In this document: positions 47,131 to 57,921 of the stretch, one piece after another
Position numbering within the stretch: position 1 is the first letter of the stretch
Layout of the letters: each line of letters begins with the position of its first letter
From: Litchfieldia salsa
GTDB taxonomy: Bacteria; Bacillota; Bacilli; Bacillales; Bacillaceae_L
Direction of reading: 5' to 3'
Length of the DNA stretch: 64,000 bases
NCBI RefSeq assembly: GCF_900104555.1
Contig: NZ_FNJU01000016.1
Coordinates: 1 to 64,000 of the forward strand
Notes under the pieces: model-generated
Seen by the model: the letters and a program-made list of their open reading frames with translations, nothing else
Database searches by the model: none
Told to the model about the DNA's origin: nothing
Program-made: the position numbers and the translations under genes

Positions 47131-47194
47131 AAGGTTGCGAACAGGTATAACCCTAGTAACGCAACCCCCCAAACACTTGTGACAAAACACAGGA

Positions 47195-47620
47195 TTAGTC
47201 TTCGATAACGATTCCCATGCTACGTGCAGTTCCTTCAACCATACGCATTGCAGATTCAACACTTGCCGCATTTAAGTCAGGCATTTTTGTTTCTGCGATT
47301 TCGCGTACTTTATCACGCTTAACTGTCGCTACTTTATTACGGTTTGGTTCACCAGAACCTGACTCAATTCCAGCCGCCTTCTTAAGAAGAACTGCAGCAG
47401 GTGGAGTTTTCGTAATAAATGTAAATGAACGGTCTTCAAATACCGTGATTTCAACAGGGATGATCAATCCAGCTTGCTCTGCTGTACGTGCGTTAAATTC
47501 TTTACAGAATCCCATGATATTAACACCGGCTTGACCTAAAGCTGGTCCAACTGGTGGCGCTGGGTTAGCTTTTCCAGCAGGGATTTGTAATTTAACCATT
47601 TTAATTACTTTTTTAGCCAC
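47195..47620 (-). CDS. rplK: 50S ribosomal protein L11
   Basis: L11 covers the GTPase-associated centre and is needed for RelA activation. I chose GTG 47620 ([16 protein letters not shown]) after AAGGAGGTG; the ATG frame upstream would add 20 residues of leader. 141 residues, standard. Confidence 0.97.
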   Translation of the reverse strand: MAKKVIKMVKLQIPAGKANPAPPVGPALGQAGVNIMGFCKEFNARTAEQAGLIIPVEITVFEDRSFTFITKTPPAAVLLKKAAGIESGSGEPNRNKVATVKRDKVREIAETKMPDLNAASVESAMRMVEGTARSMGIVIED

Positions 47621-47750
47621 GGTACACACCTCCTTAAAGTCCGTGATGTGGTAATAGGGATATTCCCTCCCACTCATCATTCTTTATATAAAGATATTTA
47701 TATCCTTACATGTCTAGTCCATGTCTTCTGCAGACATACTGACCTTTGAA

Positions 47751-47779
47751 ATTTTAACACTATACTAAATAGATTTCAA
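47751..47779 (-). promoter_or_regulatory. Sigma-A promoter of rplK-rplA
   Basis: TTGAAA (47774-47779) and TAAAAT (47751-47756) are 17 nt apart. A hairpin ATGTCT / AGACAT follows in the leader. Confidence 0.7.
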
Positions 47780-47851
47780 GTTTTTTCTAGAGTTTTTTTA
47801 AAATTACTCCGAACCGGATCATTTTTAGGCTATTTTCATAGCTTTTTTGTC

Positions 47852-48385
47852 TTAAAGCTTCTCAATTTGAGCAAAGTCTAGTTCAACCGGTGTTTCTCTA
47901 CCGAACATGTTAACATGGACTTTTATCTTGTGCTTGTCCAAGTCAATATCTTCAATCGTTCCTGTGAAATTAGCAAACGGTCCTTCATTTACTCGTACTG
48001 TTTCTTTTAATTCAAAATCAATTTCAACTGACTTTTCATCTACACCCATTCTCTTAAGTAGACTTGTTACCTCATCTGGTAATAGTGGTGTTGGTTTTGA
48101 ACCTGATCCTGCTGACCCTACAAATCCAGTTACTCCTGGTGTATTACGAACAACATACCAAGAATCATCTGTCATGATAATCTCAACTAAAACGTAACCA
48201 GGGAATACCTTTTTCTTTACCACTTTCTTTTTTCCGTTCTTAATTTCTGTTTCTTCCTCTTCTGGAACAACTACACGGAAAATCTTATCTTGCATACCCA
48301 TTGATTCTACACGTTTTTCTAAATTTGCTTTTACCTTATTTTCATAACCTGAATACGTATGTACTACATACCAATTTTTCTCCAT
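47852..48385 (-). CDS. nusG: Transcription elongation/antitermination factor NusG
   Basis: NusG binds RNA polymerase through its N-terminal NGN domain (WYVVHTYSGYENKVKANLEKR) and contacts S10 or promotes pausing in Bacillus. A C-terminal KOW (about 125-155, VNEGPFANFTGTIEDID) is visible. 177 residues. A terminator-like hairpin separates it from secE. Confidence 0.98.
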   Translation of the reverse strand: MEKNWYVVHTYSGYENKVKANLEKRVESMGMQDKIFRVVVPEEEETEIKNGKKKVVKKKVFPGYVLVEIIMTDDSWYVVRNTPGVTGFVGSAGSGSKPTPLLPDEVTSLLKRMGVDEKSVEIDFELKETVRVNEGPFANFTGTIEDIDLDKHKIKVHVNMFGRETPVELDFAQIEKL

Positions 48386-48440
48386 TAATTAGGACAACGA
48401 ACTGTCCGTCCCTCCCCTTACTTATAGTTGAATTACCGCA

Positions 48441-48466
48441 ACTAAAAAAACCCGTAAACGGGCTTC
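48441..48466 (-). terminator. Terminator-like hairpin between secE and nusG
   Basis: A CCCGTAAACGGG hairpin (48451-48462), extended by a few weaker pairs, is followed on the minus strand by seven T. It lies 48 nt after the secE stop and 55 nt before nusG. Confidence 0.7.
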
Positions 48467-48513
48467 AAAGCAACTTCATTATTTACCATCATTATACCAT
48501 GACTTTGTATGAC

Positions 48514-48696
48514 TTATTCAATAACTAAACGAATTAATTCTGAAATACCTGTATCAATCAGTGCAAAGAAAACAGACACGAAGGTAATAGTTGATAAAAC
48601 GATAATTGTATATCGAGTTAACTCTTTCCTTTTAGGCCAGCTAACTTTCTTCATTTCTCGAGCAACACTTTGGAAAAATTTTACTAGACGCTGCAT
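48514..48696 (-). CDS. secE: Preprotein translocase subunit SecE
   Basis: SecE clamps SecY. The 60 residues show a cytosolic amphipathic helix (REMKKVSWPKRKELTRYT) and a single membrane span at about 35-54. Short single-span SecE is typical of Firmicutes. Confidence 0.96.
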   Translation of the reverse strand: MQRLVKFFQSVAREMKKVSWPKRKELTRYTIIVLSTITFVSVFFALIDTGISELIRLVIE

Positions 48697-48725
48697 TATG
48701 TTACCTCCAACATTATTAGAAAAAT

Positions 48726-48875
48726 CTATTTTGTTTGCCGATGTAGAGAGTGTGTATTACAAGTTGTACAAAACTTCTTTAATTCAAGGCGCTCTTCTGC
48801 TTTTTCGGTATTCAACATCGTTGTATAATTTCGACTTCCACATTCATTACAGGCCAAAACTATTTTTTTTCGCAT
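48726..48875 (-). CDS. rpmGB: 50S ribosomal protein L33, zinc type
   Basis: This encodes a 49-residue L33 ([17 protein letters not shown]...) with Cys9, Cys12, Cys36 and Cys39 as zinc ligands. The ATG at 48875 follows GGAAGGTG. It lies just upstream of secE, which is the usual place of the second rpmG gene in Bacillus. Confidence 0.95.
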   Translation of the reverse strand: MRKKIVLACNECGSRNYTTMLNTEKAEERLELKKFCTTCNTHSLHRQTK

Positions 48876-49003
48876 TCAAGACACCTTCCAATGAAATCTT
48901 GATTTTATAAAAAATATTTGTATAAATTTCCTTAAAAATGTAACATATGCTTGTTCTAGATGTCAATACTCACAAAGGTGCTTTACGACTTTGTGTTCTC
49001 TTG

Positions 49004-49654
49004 CTAAAGACTTATTTCCCTAATTTCTAGGTAACGCTCAAGCTTCCGTTTAACCCGCTGAAGTGCATTGTCTATTGATTTAACATGTCGATTTAAATCT
49101 TCTGAAATCTCCTGATATGAACGTCCATCAAGATAAAGCGCCAAAACTTTCCTCTCTAAGTCACTTAAAAGCTCGGCCATCTTGATTTCAATGTCATCGA
49201 ATTTCTCTTGATTAATTATAAGCTCTTCCGGATCCAGCACCTTAGCACCTGATATAACATCCATTAATGTGCGATCCGACTCTTCATCATAAATAGGCTT
49301 GTCCAATGAAACATACGAGTTTAATGGTATGTGCTTTTGTCGTGTCGCTGTTTTAATTGCTGTTATAATTTGTCTTGTGATACATAACTCTGCAAACGCT
49401 TTGAAGGAAGTAAGCTTGTCCTCCTTAAAATCACGAATTGCTTTGTATAGACCAATCATACCTTCTTGAACAATATCTTCTCGATCTGCACCTATTAGGA
49501 AATAAGATCGAGCTTTTGCTCTCACAAAATTCTTATACTTATTAATTAGGTAATCGAGTGCATCGCTTTCACCAGAATGAACCAATTCTACGACTTCTTC
49601 ATCTTCTAATCGTTCATACACTGTGTTGACTTTTCCATTGAAGTTTGAAATCAC
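49004..49654 (-). CDS. sigH: RNA polymerase sigma-H factor
   Basis: Sigma-H drives transition-state and early sporulation genes. Region 2 (about 30-100, YKNFVRAKARSYFLIGADREDIVQEG) and region 4 (about 165-210, LSDLERKVLALYLDGRSYQEI) are intact. The start is GTG at 49654 after GGAGGG. 216 residues. Flanked by rae1 and rpmGB. Confidence 0.97.
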   Translation of the reverse strand: MISNFNGKVNTVYERLEDEEVVELVHSGESDALDYLINKYKNFVRAKARSYFLIGADREDIVQEGMIGLYKAIRDFKEDKLTSFKAFAELCITRQIITAIKTATRQKHIPLNSYVSLDKPIYDEESDRTLMDVISGAKVLDPEELIINQEKFDDIEIKMAELLSDLERKVLALYLDGRSYQEISEDLNRHVKSIDNALQRVKRKLERYLEIREISL

Positions 49655-49722
49655 GTCGATCCCTCCGACCGGACTTGTAGATAGAAATATTATACAGGAC
49701 TTTTTTTCAAGGCGTCAACAGG

Positions 49723-50232
49723 TCACTTTTCTCCTCTGCGCCATTTTTCGAATATTTCTGCCATTTCATCTGTTAAAGGAATCTTAGTTAAGCTCTTTTT
49801 TTGGTATGTTTTCTTCACTTTTTTTTCTATCCCTTTTTCTATTAAACCCATCTCTGTCAATAGTTCTCTTGCTGACTTTCTTAGTGCACCTTGTCCGAAA
49901 ATTGCCCATTGTTCTGTATAGTCAGATGTCGCAACATGAATTTGTGTCCGTCTATCATTTAATTCTTTGGCAAGTTTTTCTATCCGTTCATCTGCCGTCT
50001 CATTCTCTCTTGTAAAAATCACTTCAACCTTATGATTTTTACTTTTCTTTTCTGTACCTTGTACAAGGTGGGCATCAAATACAACAATTACTCTATAACC
50101 AGTAATAGCTTGGTATTCTGCCATCTTTTCAATTAAGAGCTTTCTGGCCTCGGCAAAATCAACCGTTTTAAGCTTACGCAACTCTGGCCAAGCTCCGATG
50201 ATGTTATATCCGTCAACAATGAGGATATCCAT
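49723..50232 (-). CDS. rae1: Ribosome-associated NYN/PIN endoribonuclease Rae1
   Basis: Rae1 (YacP) is an A-site mRNA endonuclease in B. subtilis. The NYN-type PIN motif ILIVDGYNIIGAWPEL (residues 3-18), with Asp6, and further acidic residues (VVFDAH, ATSDYTEQ) mark the active site. 169 residues. It follows rlmB by 5 nt. Confidence 0.94.
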   Translation of the reverse strand: MDILIVDGYNIIGAWPELRKLKTVDFAEARKLLIEKMAEYQAITGYRVIVVFDAHLVQGTEKKSKNHKVEVIFTRENETADERIEKLAKELNDRRTQIHVATSDYTEQWAIFGQGALRKSARELLTEMGLIEKGIEKKVKKTYQKKSLTKIPLTDEMAEIFEKWRRGEK

Positions 50233-50237
50233 TTTAG

Positions 50238-50981
50238 CTATTTACCTATGGGGTTTCGTTTACGATATACCTCATACATTAAGAGACTAGCTGCGACAGA
50301 TGCATTTAAAGAAGTAACTTTTCCTTTCATTGGAAGACGAATTAAGAAATCGCATTTATCTCTGATTAATCTACCGATTCCTTTTCCTTCACTGCCAATA
50401 ACTAGGCCTAAAGGTAGTTCTCCATCCATGTTTCGGTAATCATCTTTACCAGAGGCATCTGTTCCAAAGATCCATACTCCCCGCTCTTTTAATTCATCAA
50501 TTGCTCTCGCTAAATTAGTCACCCTTGCTACTGGAATATACTCAATTGCCCCAGTGGATGCTTTTGCAACCGTCGCAGTCAACCCGACCGCTCTTCTTTT
50601 AGGAATAATAACACCATGAGCACCAACGCTATCTGCTGTTCTAAGAATAGATCCCAAATTATGTGGGTCCTCTATTTCATCCAGCAATAAGAAAAAAGGT
50701 GATTCCCCTTTTTCCTCTGCTAATTTAAACAAATCATCAATCTCTGCATACTCATATGCTGCGACTTGTGCAATTACACCTTGATGATTTCCTTCAACCA
50801 TTTGATCAATCTTCTTTTTAGGGACGATTTGAAGTAACACGCCTTTTTCATTAGCAAGATTTATGATGACACTCATTGATCCTTTTTGTGAACCTTCTGC
50901 TACAAGGATCTTGTTTATTTCCCTTTCTGACTTTAAAGCTTCTATAACAGGGTTTCTTCCGATAATAAAATCAGTTGACAT
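50238..50981 (-). CDS. rlmB: 23S rRNA 2'-O-methyltransferase, SPOUT family
   Basis: This is an RlmB/TrmH-type enzyme with N-terminal L30e-like substrate domain (IIGRNPVIEALKS onward) and C-terminal SPOUT knot (LLLDEIEDPHNLGSILRTADS and GLVIGSEGKGI). The likely product is 2'-O-methylguanosine in 23S rRNA; a B. subtilis homologue (YacO) is listed as such. 247 residues. Confidence 0.94.
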   Translation of the reverse strand: MSTDFIIGRNPVIEALKSEREINKILVAEGSQKGSMSVIINLANEKGVLLQIVPKKKIDQMVEGNHQGVIAQVAAYEYAEIDDLFKLAEEKGESPFFLLLDEIEDPHNLGSILRTADSVGAHGVIIPKRRAVGLTATVAKASTGAIEYIPVARVTNLARAIDELKERGVWIFGTDASGKDDYRNMDGELPLGLVIGSEGKGIGRLIRDKCDFLIRLPMKGKVTSLNASVAASLLMYEVYRKRNPIGK

Positions 50982-51016
50982 GATACTCCTCCTTTCTGTA
51001 TTTGAAAATGTATTCC

Positions 51017-51421
51017 TTAGTAAGTGATATAGGAAAGTGATGCCTTAATAATTTCTTCTAACCGTTCCTTATTGTTATGCAAATGATGATATCCTATTAA
51101 TGCTTCAAAGGAAGTACTATATTTATATGTTTGCACATCCGTATTCTTAGGAGTAGTGCCACTCTTGGCATTTCTACCTCTCCTTAATACACCCTCTTCT
51201 TCTTCATTGAAAAATTCTTCAGAGGTCAAATGATGTAAGATCGATGCTTGCGCTTTTGCTGATACATAGCGTTTTGCTATTTTGTGTAATTCATTGGGTC
51301 TTACAGCCCCCTTGCCAAGAATGAAGTGACGCACATACATTTCGTATACGGCGTCACCCATATAAGCAAGTGCTAAACTATTCAATTGTTTTGCATCAAT
51401 GTTAGTCGAATCAAGTAACAT
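51017..51421 (-). CDS. mrnC: Mini-ribonuclease III
   Basis: Mini-III matures 23S rRNA and is an RNase III catalytic domain without the dsRNA-binding domain. The motif [16 protein letters not shown] (about 17-32) holds the catalytic Asp and the [12 protein letters not shown] loop is typical. I chose ATG 51421, 7 nt after AGAGG and overlapping the cysS stop (TAATG). 134 residues. Confidence 0.95.
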   Translation of the reverse strand: MLLDSTNIDAKQLNSLALAYMGDAVYEMYVRHFILGKGAVRPNELHKIAKRYVSAKAQASILHHLTSEEFFNEEEEGVLRRGRNAKSGTTPKNTDVQTYKYSTSFEALIGYHHLHNNKERLEEIIKASLSYITY

Positions 51422-52824
51422 TATGATCCTCTTTTCCATCGTGTTCCTTGCGGAGTATCTTCTAATATCACATTCTTTTGCTTTAATTCATCTCGAATTT
51501 GATCTGATAATGCGAAATCACGATTCTTTCTTGCTTCAATTCTCTTCTGAATTAGTGCATCAATCTCTTCATCAAGTAATACTTCTTCAACATCTAGTTT
51601 TAAACCAAGCACTTGAAAAAGCTCCTCAAATTCCTTCAAAAATTTATTAATAATCTCTACAGACGTATTTTTTGACTGAAGATAATAATTCGCCTGTTTA
51701 GATAAGTCAAAAAGAATGGAGACTGCATTTGCTGTATTAAAATCATCATCCATAACTGTTATAAATTCTTCTCGTAATGAAGTGATTTTACTAATCCATT
51801 CTTGGTCATCTGATGTAAGATTTGTACTGTTATCTTTACGATGTTTTAAGTTCTGATACGAAGTCTTTATACGATCGAATCCATTTTTTGTACTTTCTAA
51901 CAATTCTTCATTGTAGTTAATGGGATGTCTATAATGAACAGATAGCATAAAGAATCTAATCAATTGAGGATCATGCTGTTTAATAATGTCATGGACTAAA
52001 ATAAAATTCCCTAGTGACTTAGACATTTTTTCATTGTCAATATTAATATAACCATTATGCATCCAATAATTAGCAAATGATTTCTCACTAATTGCCTCTG
52101 ACTGCGCAATTTCATTTTCATGATGAGGAAATGCTAAATCCTGCCCACCGGCATGAATATCGATGGTTTCTCCTAAATATTTTTTCGCCATTGCCGAGCA
52201 TTCAATATGCCAACCTGGTCTTCCTTCTCCCCAAGGACTGCTCCAAGAAATCTCTCCTTCTTTCGCATCCTTCCAAAGAACAAAATCAAGTGCATCTTCT
52301 TTTTTATCTCCAATGTCTATTCTTGCTCCTACTTTTAGCTCATCAATTGATTGATGTGATAGCTTTCCGTATTCTTTAAACGATCTTGTGCGATAATAAA
52401 CATCACCACCCGCTTCATAAGCATATCCTTTCTCGATCAGTGCCTGTATGAAATCAATAATGATATCTATACTTTCAGTCACACGAGGGTGAACCGTTGC
52501 TTCCTTACATCCTAGCGAAGACACATCCTCGAAATACGCGTCAATGAATCGATCTGCTATAACAGGAACTTCTTCTCCAAGCTCGTTTGCTGCCTTTATT
52601 AACTTATCATCAACATCCGTAAAATTAGATACATAATTGACTTCATATCCACGGAATTCTAAATAACGTCGTACTGTATCAAATACAATTGCAGGTCTGG
52701 CATTACCTATGTGTATATAGTTATACACTGTAGGTCCACACACATACATCCTTACTTTGTTCTCTTCTAGCGTTTTGAACACTTCTTTTTGTCTTGTCAG
52801 TGTATTATATATTTGAATGGACAT
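51421..52824 (-). CDS. cysS: Cysteine-tRNA ligase
   Basis: CysRS charges tRNA-Cys. Zinc-site Cys (CGPTVY), HIGN and KMSKS motifs are intact. 467 residues. It overlaps the cysE 3' end by 20 nt and is translationally coupled to mrnC. It is under the cysE T-box. Confidence 0.98.
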   Translation of the reverse strand: MSIQIYNTLTRQKEVFKTLEENKVRMYVCGPTVYNYIHIGNARPAIVFDTVRRYLEFRGYEVNYVSNFTDVDDKLIKAANELGEEVPVIADRFIDAYFEDVSSLGCKEATVHPRVTESIDIIIDFIQALIEKGYAYEAGGDVYYRTRSFKEYGKLSHQSIDELKVGARIDIGDKKEDALDFVLWKDAKEGEISWSSPWGEGRPGWHIECSAMAKKYLGETIDIHAGGQDLAFPHHENEIAQSEAISEKSFANYWMHNGYINIDNEKMSKSLGNFILVHDIIKQHDPQLIRFFMLSVHYRHPINYNEELLESTKNGFDRIKTSYQNLKHRKDNSTNLTSDDQEWISKITSLREEFITVMDDDFNTANAVSILFDLSKQANYYLQSKNTSVEIINKFLKEFEELFQVLGLKLDVEEVLLDEEIDALIQKRIEARKNRDFALSDQIRDELKQKNVILEDTPQGTRWKRGS

Positions 52825-53458
52825 TGCTTTTTGCCCCTTTCTTTAACTCTTCTTTTAGCATACTAATTTCATGTTCAAGATCCTTTATACGGTCTGAAAT
52901 AGGGTCTGGAACATCACAGTGATTCAACCTATTTACTTTAACACCATTCTGTATGACAACTCTTCCTTTTATTCCTACTACAGTTGAATTGGGAGGAACA
53001 TCGTTAAGAACAACTGCACCAGCACCAACCTTTGAATTTTCTCCAATTGTTATAGAGCCTAGTACCTTAGCTCCTGTTGCTATTAGAGCATTATTCTCAA
53101 TGGTGGGATGCCTTTTTCCCTTCTCTTTACCAGTTCCACCTAACGTAACTCCTTGAAAGACTGTCACATTATCACCAATTTCACAAGTTTCCCCAATTAC
53201 TACACCCATCCCGTGATCAATAAAAAATCTACGTCCGATTTTGGCTCCAGGATGGATTTCGATTCCTGTGAAAAAGCGACTTATTTGAGAGACCACACGG
53301 GCTAAGAAGAACCCTCTCCGCTTATATATTCTATGGGCTAGACGATGAAACCAAATGGCGTGTAACCCTGAGTATGTTAAGATTACTTCAAAGCGTGTTC
53401 TTGCTGCAGGATCTTGCTCAAATACTACCTCTATATCTTCCTTCATCCTACGAAACAT
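52805..53458 (-). CDS. cysE: Serine O-acetyltransferase
   Basis: CysE makes O-acetylserine for cysteine synthesis. The left-handed beta-helix of hexapeptide repeats (about 60-175) includes [20 protein letters not shown]. The active-site His is in DHGMGV. The ATG follows AAGGGGG. 217 residues. Co-regulated with cysS by a T-box, so both respond to uncharged tRNA-Cys. Confidence 0.97.
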   Translation of the reverse strand: MFRRMKEDIEVVFEQDPAARTRFEVILTYSGLHAIWFHRLAHRIYKRRGFFLARVVSQISRFFTGIEIHPGAKIGRRFFIDHGMGVVIGETCEIGDNVTVFQGVTLGGTGKEKGKRHPTIENNALIATGAKVLGSITIGENSKVGAGAVVLNDVPPNSTVVGIKGRVVIQNGVKVNRLNHCDVPDPISDRIKDLEHEISMLKEELKKGAKSNVHSNI

Positions 53459-53483
53459 GTTCCATTATCCCCCTTCATCCCAT

Positions 53484-53750
53484 AAAAAAAACGCCTCTGT
53501 GTCTATACACAGAGACGTTTTCACGCGGTTCCACTCTGTTTAGGCACCCTATATGATTAAGATACCTCAACTTTAGCTCTAGTAACGGTGAGCAACCGCT
53601 CTCGCCTACTCATACTGTGAGACTAGTACTTTCAACAAAAGACTCAAAGGTGCATTTCAAAAAACACTTTACTTAAACCACTTTCAGCCTGTTGATGGTT
53701 CTCTCTTTGAAGCAAATGTTTTTTTACTCTCCTTCTCAACACTTTTCATC
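53484..53750 (-). promoter_or_regulatory. T-box leader, Cys (UGC specifier)
   Basis: The leader upstream of cysE has the T-box GTGGAACCGCG (bulge core at 53524-53533), a terminator stem of about 13 bp (53488-53521) with a T run, and a Stem I region whose specifier loop reads AAATGCACC; TGC at 53652-53654 codes for Cys. It fills most of the 53459-53829 gap. Uncharged tRNA-Cys would allow read-through. Confidence 0.93.
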
Positions 53751-53829
53751 TATTTAATTATTATCATTATCCATAAATTCATTGGTTATTCGAATACTAA
53801 GATAACTATATTATATTTTATAGAAAATG

Positions 53830-55287
53830 TTAACTAAAAACTCTTTTCACACGATTAATAACTGTCTCTACACCAAGTAAGTGAATCGCTTTTGGTAGAT
53901 CTGGTCCATGCGTTTGACCTGTTGTAGCAACTCGAATAGGCATAAATAACTTCTTGCCTTTTTGACCAGTTGACTTTTGAACAGCCTTCATTGCTGCTTT
54001 AATATCATCAGTAGTAAAGCTATCCAGCGCATTAAGCTCATTTACAAAAGACTTAAGCACCTCATCTACCTGGTCTTCTGATAAAACCTCTTTTGCTTCT
54101 TCGTCATACACAAGCTCATCTTTGAAAAAGAGTTCTGTCAACTCAACAATTTCAGCCCCGAAATTCATCTTCTCTTGATGAAGTAAAATTAATTCCTTAG
54201 CCCAATCCTTCTCTTCATCACTCATTGTTTCACTTACTCGACCTGCAGCGATTAAATGTGGTAGTGCAATCTCAACTAATCTTTCTGAGTCAATACCTTT
54301 AATATATTGGTTATTCATCCATGTTAACTTTTGTGTATCAAATACAGCTGGTGATTTTGAAAGTCTTGCAGTATCAAAAATATCAATAAACTGTTCTTTT
54401 GTATATAACTCTTCTTCTCCCGCTGGAGACCATCCTAATAGTGTAATAAAGTTAAATAAAGCTTCTGGTAAATAGCCTAATTCTTTATATTGTTCAATGA
54501 ACTGAATGATTGATTCATCTCTCTTGCTTAACTTTTTACGATTTTCATTCACAATTAATGTCATGTGTCCAAATTGAGGAACATCCCATCCCAAAGCTTC
54601 ATAAACCATCAATTGCTTAGGTGTATTCGATATATGATCCTCACCACGAAGAACATGTGTAATTTGCATCAAATGATCATCAACAGCAACAGCAAAATTA
54701 TAAGTTGGTGTCCCATCCTTTTTGACAATTACGTAATCGCCGATTCCATTTGATTCAAAAGAAATTTCACCTTTGACCATGTCATTGAATGCATACACTT
54801 TATTTTCAATTACTTTAAAACGAATGCTTGGTAGTCTACCTTGTTTGTCTAATGCCTCTTGCTCTTCAAGTGAAAGATGACGACATTTACCTGAATAGCC
54901 TGGCATTTCGCCTTTTGCAATTTGTTCTTCACGCTCTTGCTCAATCTCTTCCTCCGTACAATAACATTTATAAGCTAACCCTTTTTCTAACAGCGTTTCA
55001 TAATGCTCTTGGTAGATATCATTTCGTTCTGATTGGCGATAAGGACCAAATTCTCCTCCCACATCAGTACTCTCATCCCAATCAATTCCTAACCATTTTA
55101 AATACTTTAATTGACTTTCTTCTCCGCCCTCGATATTTCGCTTCTTATCTGTATCCTCAATTCGGATAATAAATTTCCCATTTTGGTTACGAGCAAATAA
55201 ATAATTAAATAAAGCTGTTCTAGCATTTCCAATATGTAGGTGTCCTGTAGGACTCGGTGCATAGCGAACTCTAACTTCTTTTGTCAT
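53830..55287 (-). CDS. gltX: Glutamate-tRNA ligase
   Basis: GltX charges tRNA-Glu (and probably tRNA-Gln, with later amidation, as in Bacillus). The HIGN and KLSKR motifs are intact. 485 residues. The ATG follows GGAGGA. It lies between ispF and the Cys T-box. Confidence 0.98.
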   Translation of the reverse strand: MTKEVRVRYAPSPTGHLHIGNARTALFNYLFARNQNGKFIIRIEDTDKKRNIEGGEESQLKYLKWLGIDWDESTDVGGEFGPYRQSERNDIYQEHYETLLEKGLAYKCYCTEEEIEQEREEQIAKGEMPGYSGKCRHLSLEEQEALDKQGRLPSIRFKVIENKVYAFNDMVKGEISFESNGIGDYVIVKKDGTPTYNFAVAVDDHLMQITHVLRGEDHISNTPKQLMVYEALGWDVPQFGHMTLIVNENRKKLSKRDESIIQFIEQYKELGYLPEALFNFITLLGWSPAGEEELYTKEQFIDIFDTARLSKSPAVFDTQKLTWMNNQYIKGIDSERLVEIALPHLIAAGRVSETMSDEEKDWAKELILLHQEKMNFGAEIVELTELFFKDELVYDEEAKEVLSEDQVDEVLKSFVNELNALDSFTTDDIKAAMKAVQKSTGQKGKKLFMPIRVATTGQTHGPDLPKAIHLLGVETVINRVKRVFS

Positions 55288-55313
55288 ATATGTTCCTCCG
55301 TTATTTATCTAAT

Positions 55314-55793
55314 TTAACTATTTTTCACTAAAAGTACGACTGCTTGTGAAGCAATCCCCTCTTGTCTACCAGTAAAACCTAACTTTTCTGTTGTTGTTGC
55401 TTTTACATTTATTTGAGATGTTTTAGCCTCAAGTAGTTCAGCAATTCGCTCTTTCATTCTTTCAATATAAGGCGCCATTTTTGGCTTCTCGGCAATGATT
55501 GTACAATCAATATTTCCTAAGGAATACCCTTCCTCTTTGATTATGTTCCATACATGAGTTAATAGCTTGGCCGAGTCCGCATCCTTAAATGCAGGGTCCG
55601 TATCAGGAAAGTGCTTCCCAATATCTCCAGCAGCAATCGCTCCTAGACATGCATCAGCAATCGTATGTAGCAATACATCCGCATCAGAGTGTCCAAGTAA
55701 TCCCTTTTCATGTGGAATCTCAATCCCTCCGATAATTAATGGCCTTCCTTCAACCAATTGATGAACATCATAGCCTTGTCCAATTCGAAACAT
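55314..55793 (-). CDS. ispF: 2-C-methyl-D-erythritol 2,4-cyclodiphosphate synthase
   Basis: IspF is the fifth enzyme of the MEP isoprenoid pathway. The metal ligands Asp-x-His (GYDVHQ, about residues 6-11) and His in [11 protein letters not shown] are present. I chose ATG 55793 after GGGGATG; an upstream in-frame start overlaps ispD. 159 residues. Adjacent to ispD. Confidence 0.97.
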   Translation of the reverse strand: MFRIGQGYDVHQLVEGRPLIIGGIEIPHEKGLLGHSDADVLLHTIADACLGAIAAGDIGKHFPDTDPAFKDADSAKLLTHVWNIIKEEGYSLGNIDCTIIAEKPKMAPYIERMKERIAELLEAKTSQINVKATTTEKLGFTGRQEGIASQAVVLLVKNS

Positions 55794-55809
55794 ACGTTCA
55801 TCCCCTTTT

Positions 55810-56499
55810 CTATCGATTACTCCAATTTGAAAGAATCGCTTCAGCAAAAAGTAAATCCTCTGGAGTTGTTAATTTAATATTCTTATAATCACTTTCAACA
55901 ATATACACATTTTTTCCTAATCGTTCAACTAAACTTGCATCATCTGTCCCAAGGAATTCCTCTTCAGCCGCTTTTTGATGTGCTTGCTTAATGATTTCTA
56001 CTTTGAATGCCTGTGGAGTTTGGATCGACCACACATCTGAACGGTCAATCGTCTTAATAATAGCCGAATCTTCAGCTACTTGTTTAATAGTCTCCTTAAC
56101 AGGAACTCCTAAAACGGCTGAACCGTGAGTATTTGCCATATCTACTAGCGAGTGGATAAAAGGGATCTTCACAAACGGTCTCGCTCCATCATGTACTAAT
56201 ACAATCTCTTCTCCACATAACGCCTTCAATCCATTATACACACTATCCTGCCTTTCCTTCCCACCTGCAACAATCTTTATTTCCTTATTAAATAAATATT
56301 CCTGTAGTAGACTCTCAATTTCATCTGTTTCCTTTTCATTTATCACTAAAATGATTCCTGAACAACACTCATCTTCTTCAAATAGTTTTAACGTATGTAT
56401 AATTAATGGAACCGAGTTGATCATTAGAAACTGTTTATTTCTTCCGGCATTCATCCGTTTCCCTTGTCCAGCTGCAAGAACTATAATTTCGTATTGCAT
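55810..56499 (-). CDS. ispD: 2-C-methyl-D-erythritol 4-phosphate cytidylyltransferase
   Basis: IspD makes CDP-methylerythritol in the MEP pathway. N-terminal LAAGQGKRM and the VHDGARPF motif are conserved. 229 residues. It lies between yacL and ispF, 16 nt before the chosen ispF start, so the two are cotranscribed. Confidence 0.97.
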   Translation of the reverse strand: MQYEIIVLAAGQGKRMNAGRNKQFLMINSVPLIIHTLKLFEEDECCSGIILVINEKETDEIESLLQEYLFNKEIKIVAGGKERQDSVYNGLKALCGEEIVLVHDGARPFVKIPFIHSLVDMANTHGSAVLGVPVKETIKQVAEDSAIIKTIDRSDVWSIQTPQAFKVEIIKQAHQKAAEEEFLGTDDASLVERLGKNVYIVESDYKNIKLTTPEDLLFAEAILSNWSNR

Positions 56500-56651
56500 G
56501 TTATTTCACCTCTACCATTTATCCCTGATCATTCCATATACAAAAAAAAGAGGCTTGCTCCTGATAGACGTAAACGGCTTCCTTTCCTCAGTTTGTAAAC
56601 CAAGTTCATTCCACCCTAAACCAACCTCTATCAATCAAACCTCCGAAAATT
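56500..56651 (-). other. yacL-ispD spacer with alternative hairpins
   Basis: This 152-nt gap holds two competing pairings on the minus strand: TGATAGA / TCTATCA and GAGGTTG / CAAGCCTC. The second is followed by eight T, so it could be a terminator. The segment includes AGGGTGGAA, a weak T-box resemblance that I do not trust. No gene is visible. Confidence 0.4.
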
Positions 56652-57740
56652 CTATAATGCTTTTTCTAGTAACTTTGGCTTCGCAAAGATCATTCTTCCC
56701 GCAGAAGTTTGTAACACACTCGTCACTAGTACATCAATGTGTTTTCCAATATAGTCTCTTCCATCTTCAACCACAATCATCGTACCATCATCAAGATAAG
56801 CAATTCCTTGGTTATGCTCTTTTCCATCTTTGATGACTTGAACCTTCATTTCTTCTCCTGGGAGAACAACTGGTTTAACTGCATTTGCTAAATCGTTTAT
56901 ATTCAATACTGCTACATTTTGTAATTCACAGACTTTGTTTAAATTAAAATCATTTGTGACAACCACACCGGTCGTTAATTTAGCTAGCTTTACTAGTTTA
57001 CTATCGACTTCCTGAATTTCTTCAAAATCACCTTCGTAAATTTCGACCTTTATGGCTAACTCTTTTTGAATACGGTTTAGAATGTCTAGACCGCGTCTTC
57101 CTCTATTTCTTTTAAGAACATCAGAAGAATCGGCGATATGTTGAAGTTCTTCTAGAACAAACTGTGGAATTACAATTGTTCCTTCTAAGAAACCTGTTTG
57201 ACATATATCAGCAATTCTACCATCTATGATGACACTTGTATCCAAGATTTTTAGCTTTTTACTTTCTTGTTCTATTTCCTCTTCTTCATTTCCTTTTTTC
57301 TTACTTTTGTTGATTGAAAGCAGGCTTACTAATTCATCCCTTTTCTTAAATCCAACTTGGAATCCAAGGTATCCTAGTAGTAAAGTAACAAAAATCGGAA
57401 TGACCGTGTTAACAACAACTAGCTGAATTTTACCCAAAGGAATCACGATTAGAAAGGCAACAATTAAACCAAATATAAGGCCTAGACTACCAATAATAAC
57501 ATCGGTAATTGGTGCCTTTATAAGGGTATCTTCAAGCCATTTAATTAACCCCACAATGTAATCAACTAACCAGAAAGTAGTAAGAAATAAGATAATTGCA
57601 CCTAAAACTGCTAATGTGTAAGGTTTATCTAAATAAGGAACGTCACCAATATTTAATAATTCAAAAAGCTCTGGTATAAAGAAAATTCCAAGTGTTCCTC
57701 CAACAATTAGAAAAAAGATATGCACAATACGTTTTAACAT
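56652..57740 (-). CDS. yacL: PIN/TRAM-domain membrane protein YacL
   Basis: Four hydrophobic segments (about 5-25, 40-65, 80-105 and 110-128) precede a PIN-type nuclease domain (about 168-285, starting [18 protein letters not shown]) and a C-terminal TRAM-like RNA-binding segment (about 295-355). The PIN acidic residues Asp in LDTS, Glu and VVTNDFN are present. Substrate is unknown. 362 residues. The ATG follows AGGAGGAGG. Confidence 0.9.
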   Translation of the reverse strand: MLKRIVHIFFLIVGGTLGIFFIPELFELLNIGDVPYLDKPYTLAVLGAIILFLTTFWLVDYIVGLIKWLEDTLIKAPITDVIIGSLGLIFGLIVAFLIVIPLGKIQLVVVNTVIPIFVTLLLGYLGFQVGFKKRDELVSLLSINKSKKKGNEEEEIEQESKKLKILDTSVIIDGRIADICQTGFLEGTIVIPQFVLEELQHIADSSDVLKRNRGRRGLDILNRIQKELAIKVEIYEGDFEEIQEVDSKLVKLAKLTTGVVVTNDFNLNKVCELQNVAVLNINDLANAVKPVVLPGEEMKVQVIKDGKEHNQGIAYLDDGTMIVVEDGRDYIGKHIDVLVTSVLQTSAGRMIFAKPKLLEKAL

Positions 57741-57858
57741 TCCTTCACCTCCTCCTATTCATTATAAACACTTTATACTAATTGAAACCCACTATAAATA
57801 GTTTTTTTAAAATGTAAAGGTATTGACATGTACATGTAAAGAGACGATTAATATTAAA

Positions 57859-57887
57859 AGATTATCATTCAAAATTTCTATAGTCAA
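57859..57887 (-). promoter_or_regulatory. Candidate sigma-A promoter of yacL
   Basis: TTGACT (57882-57887) and TAATCT (57859-57864) are 17 nt apart in the disA-yacL gap. The leader of about 115 nt is AT-rich. Confidence 0.6.
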
Positions 57888-57921
57888 ATAGCAATTGGTA
57901 CATTTTTACATTCTACTATAA

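Noticed and set aside
47800-47850. Terminator after nusG
   Set aside because: The small stem TCCG/CGGA is too weak, and the better GCTAT/ATAGC hairpin points its T run along the plus strand where no gene ends.
56590-56640. T-box element upstream of ispD
   Set aside because: AGGGTGGAA is only a partial match. There is no room for Stem I and no specifier that I can identify.
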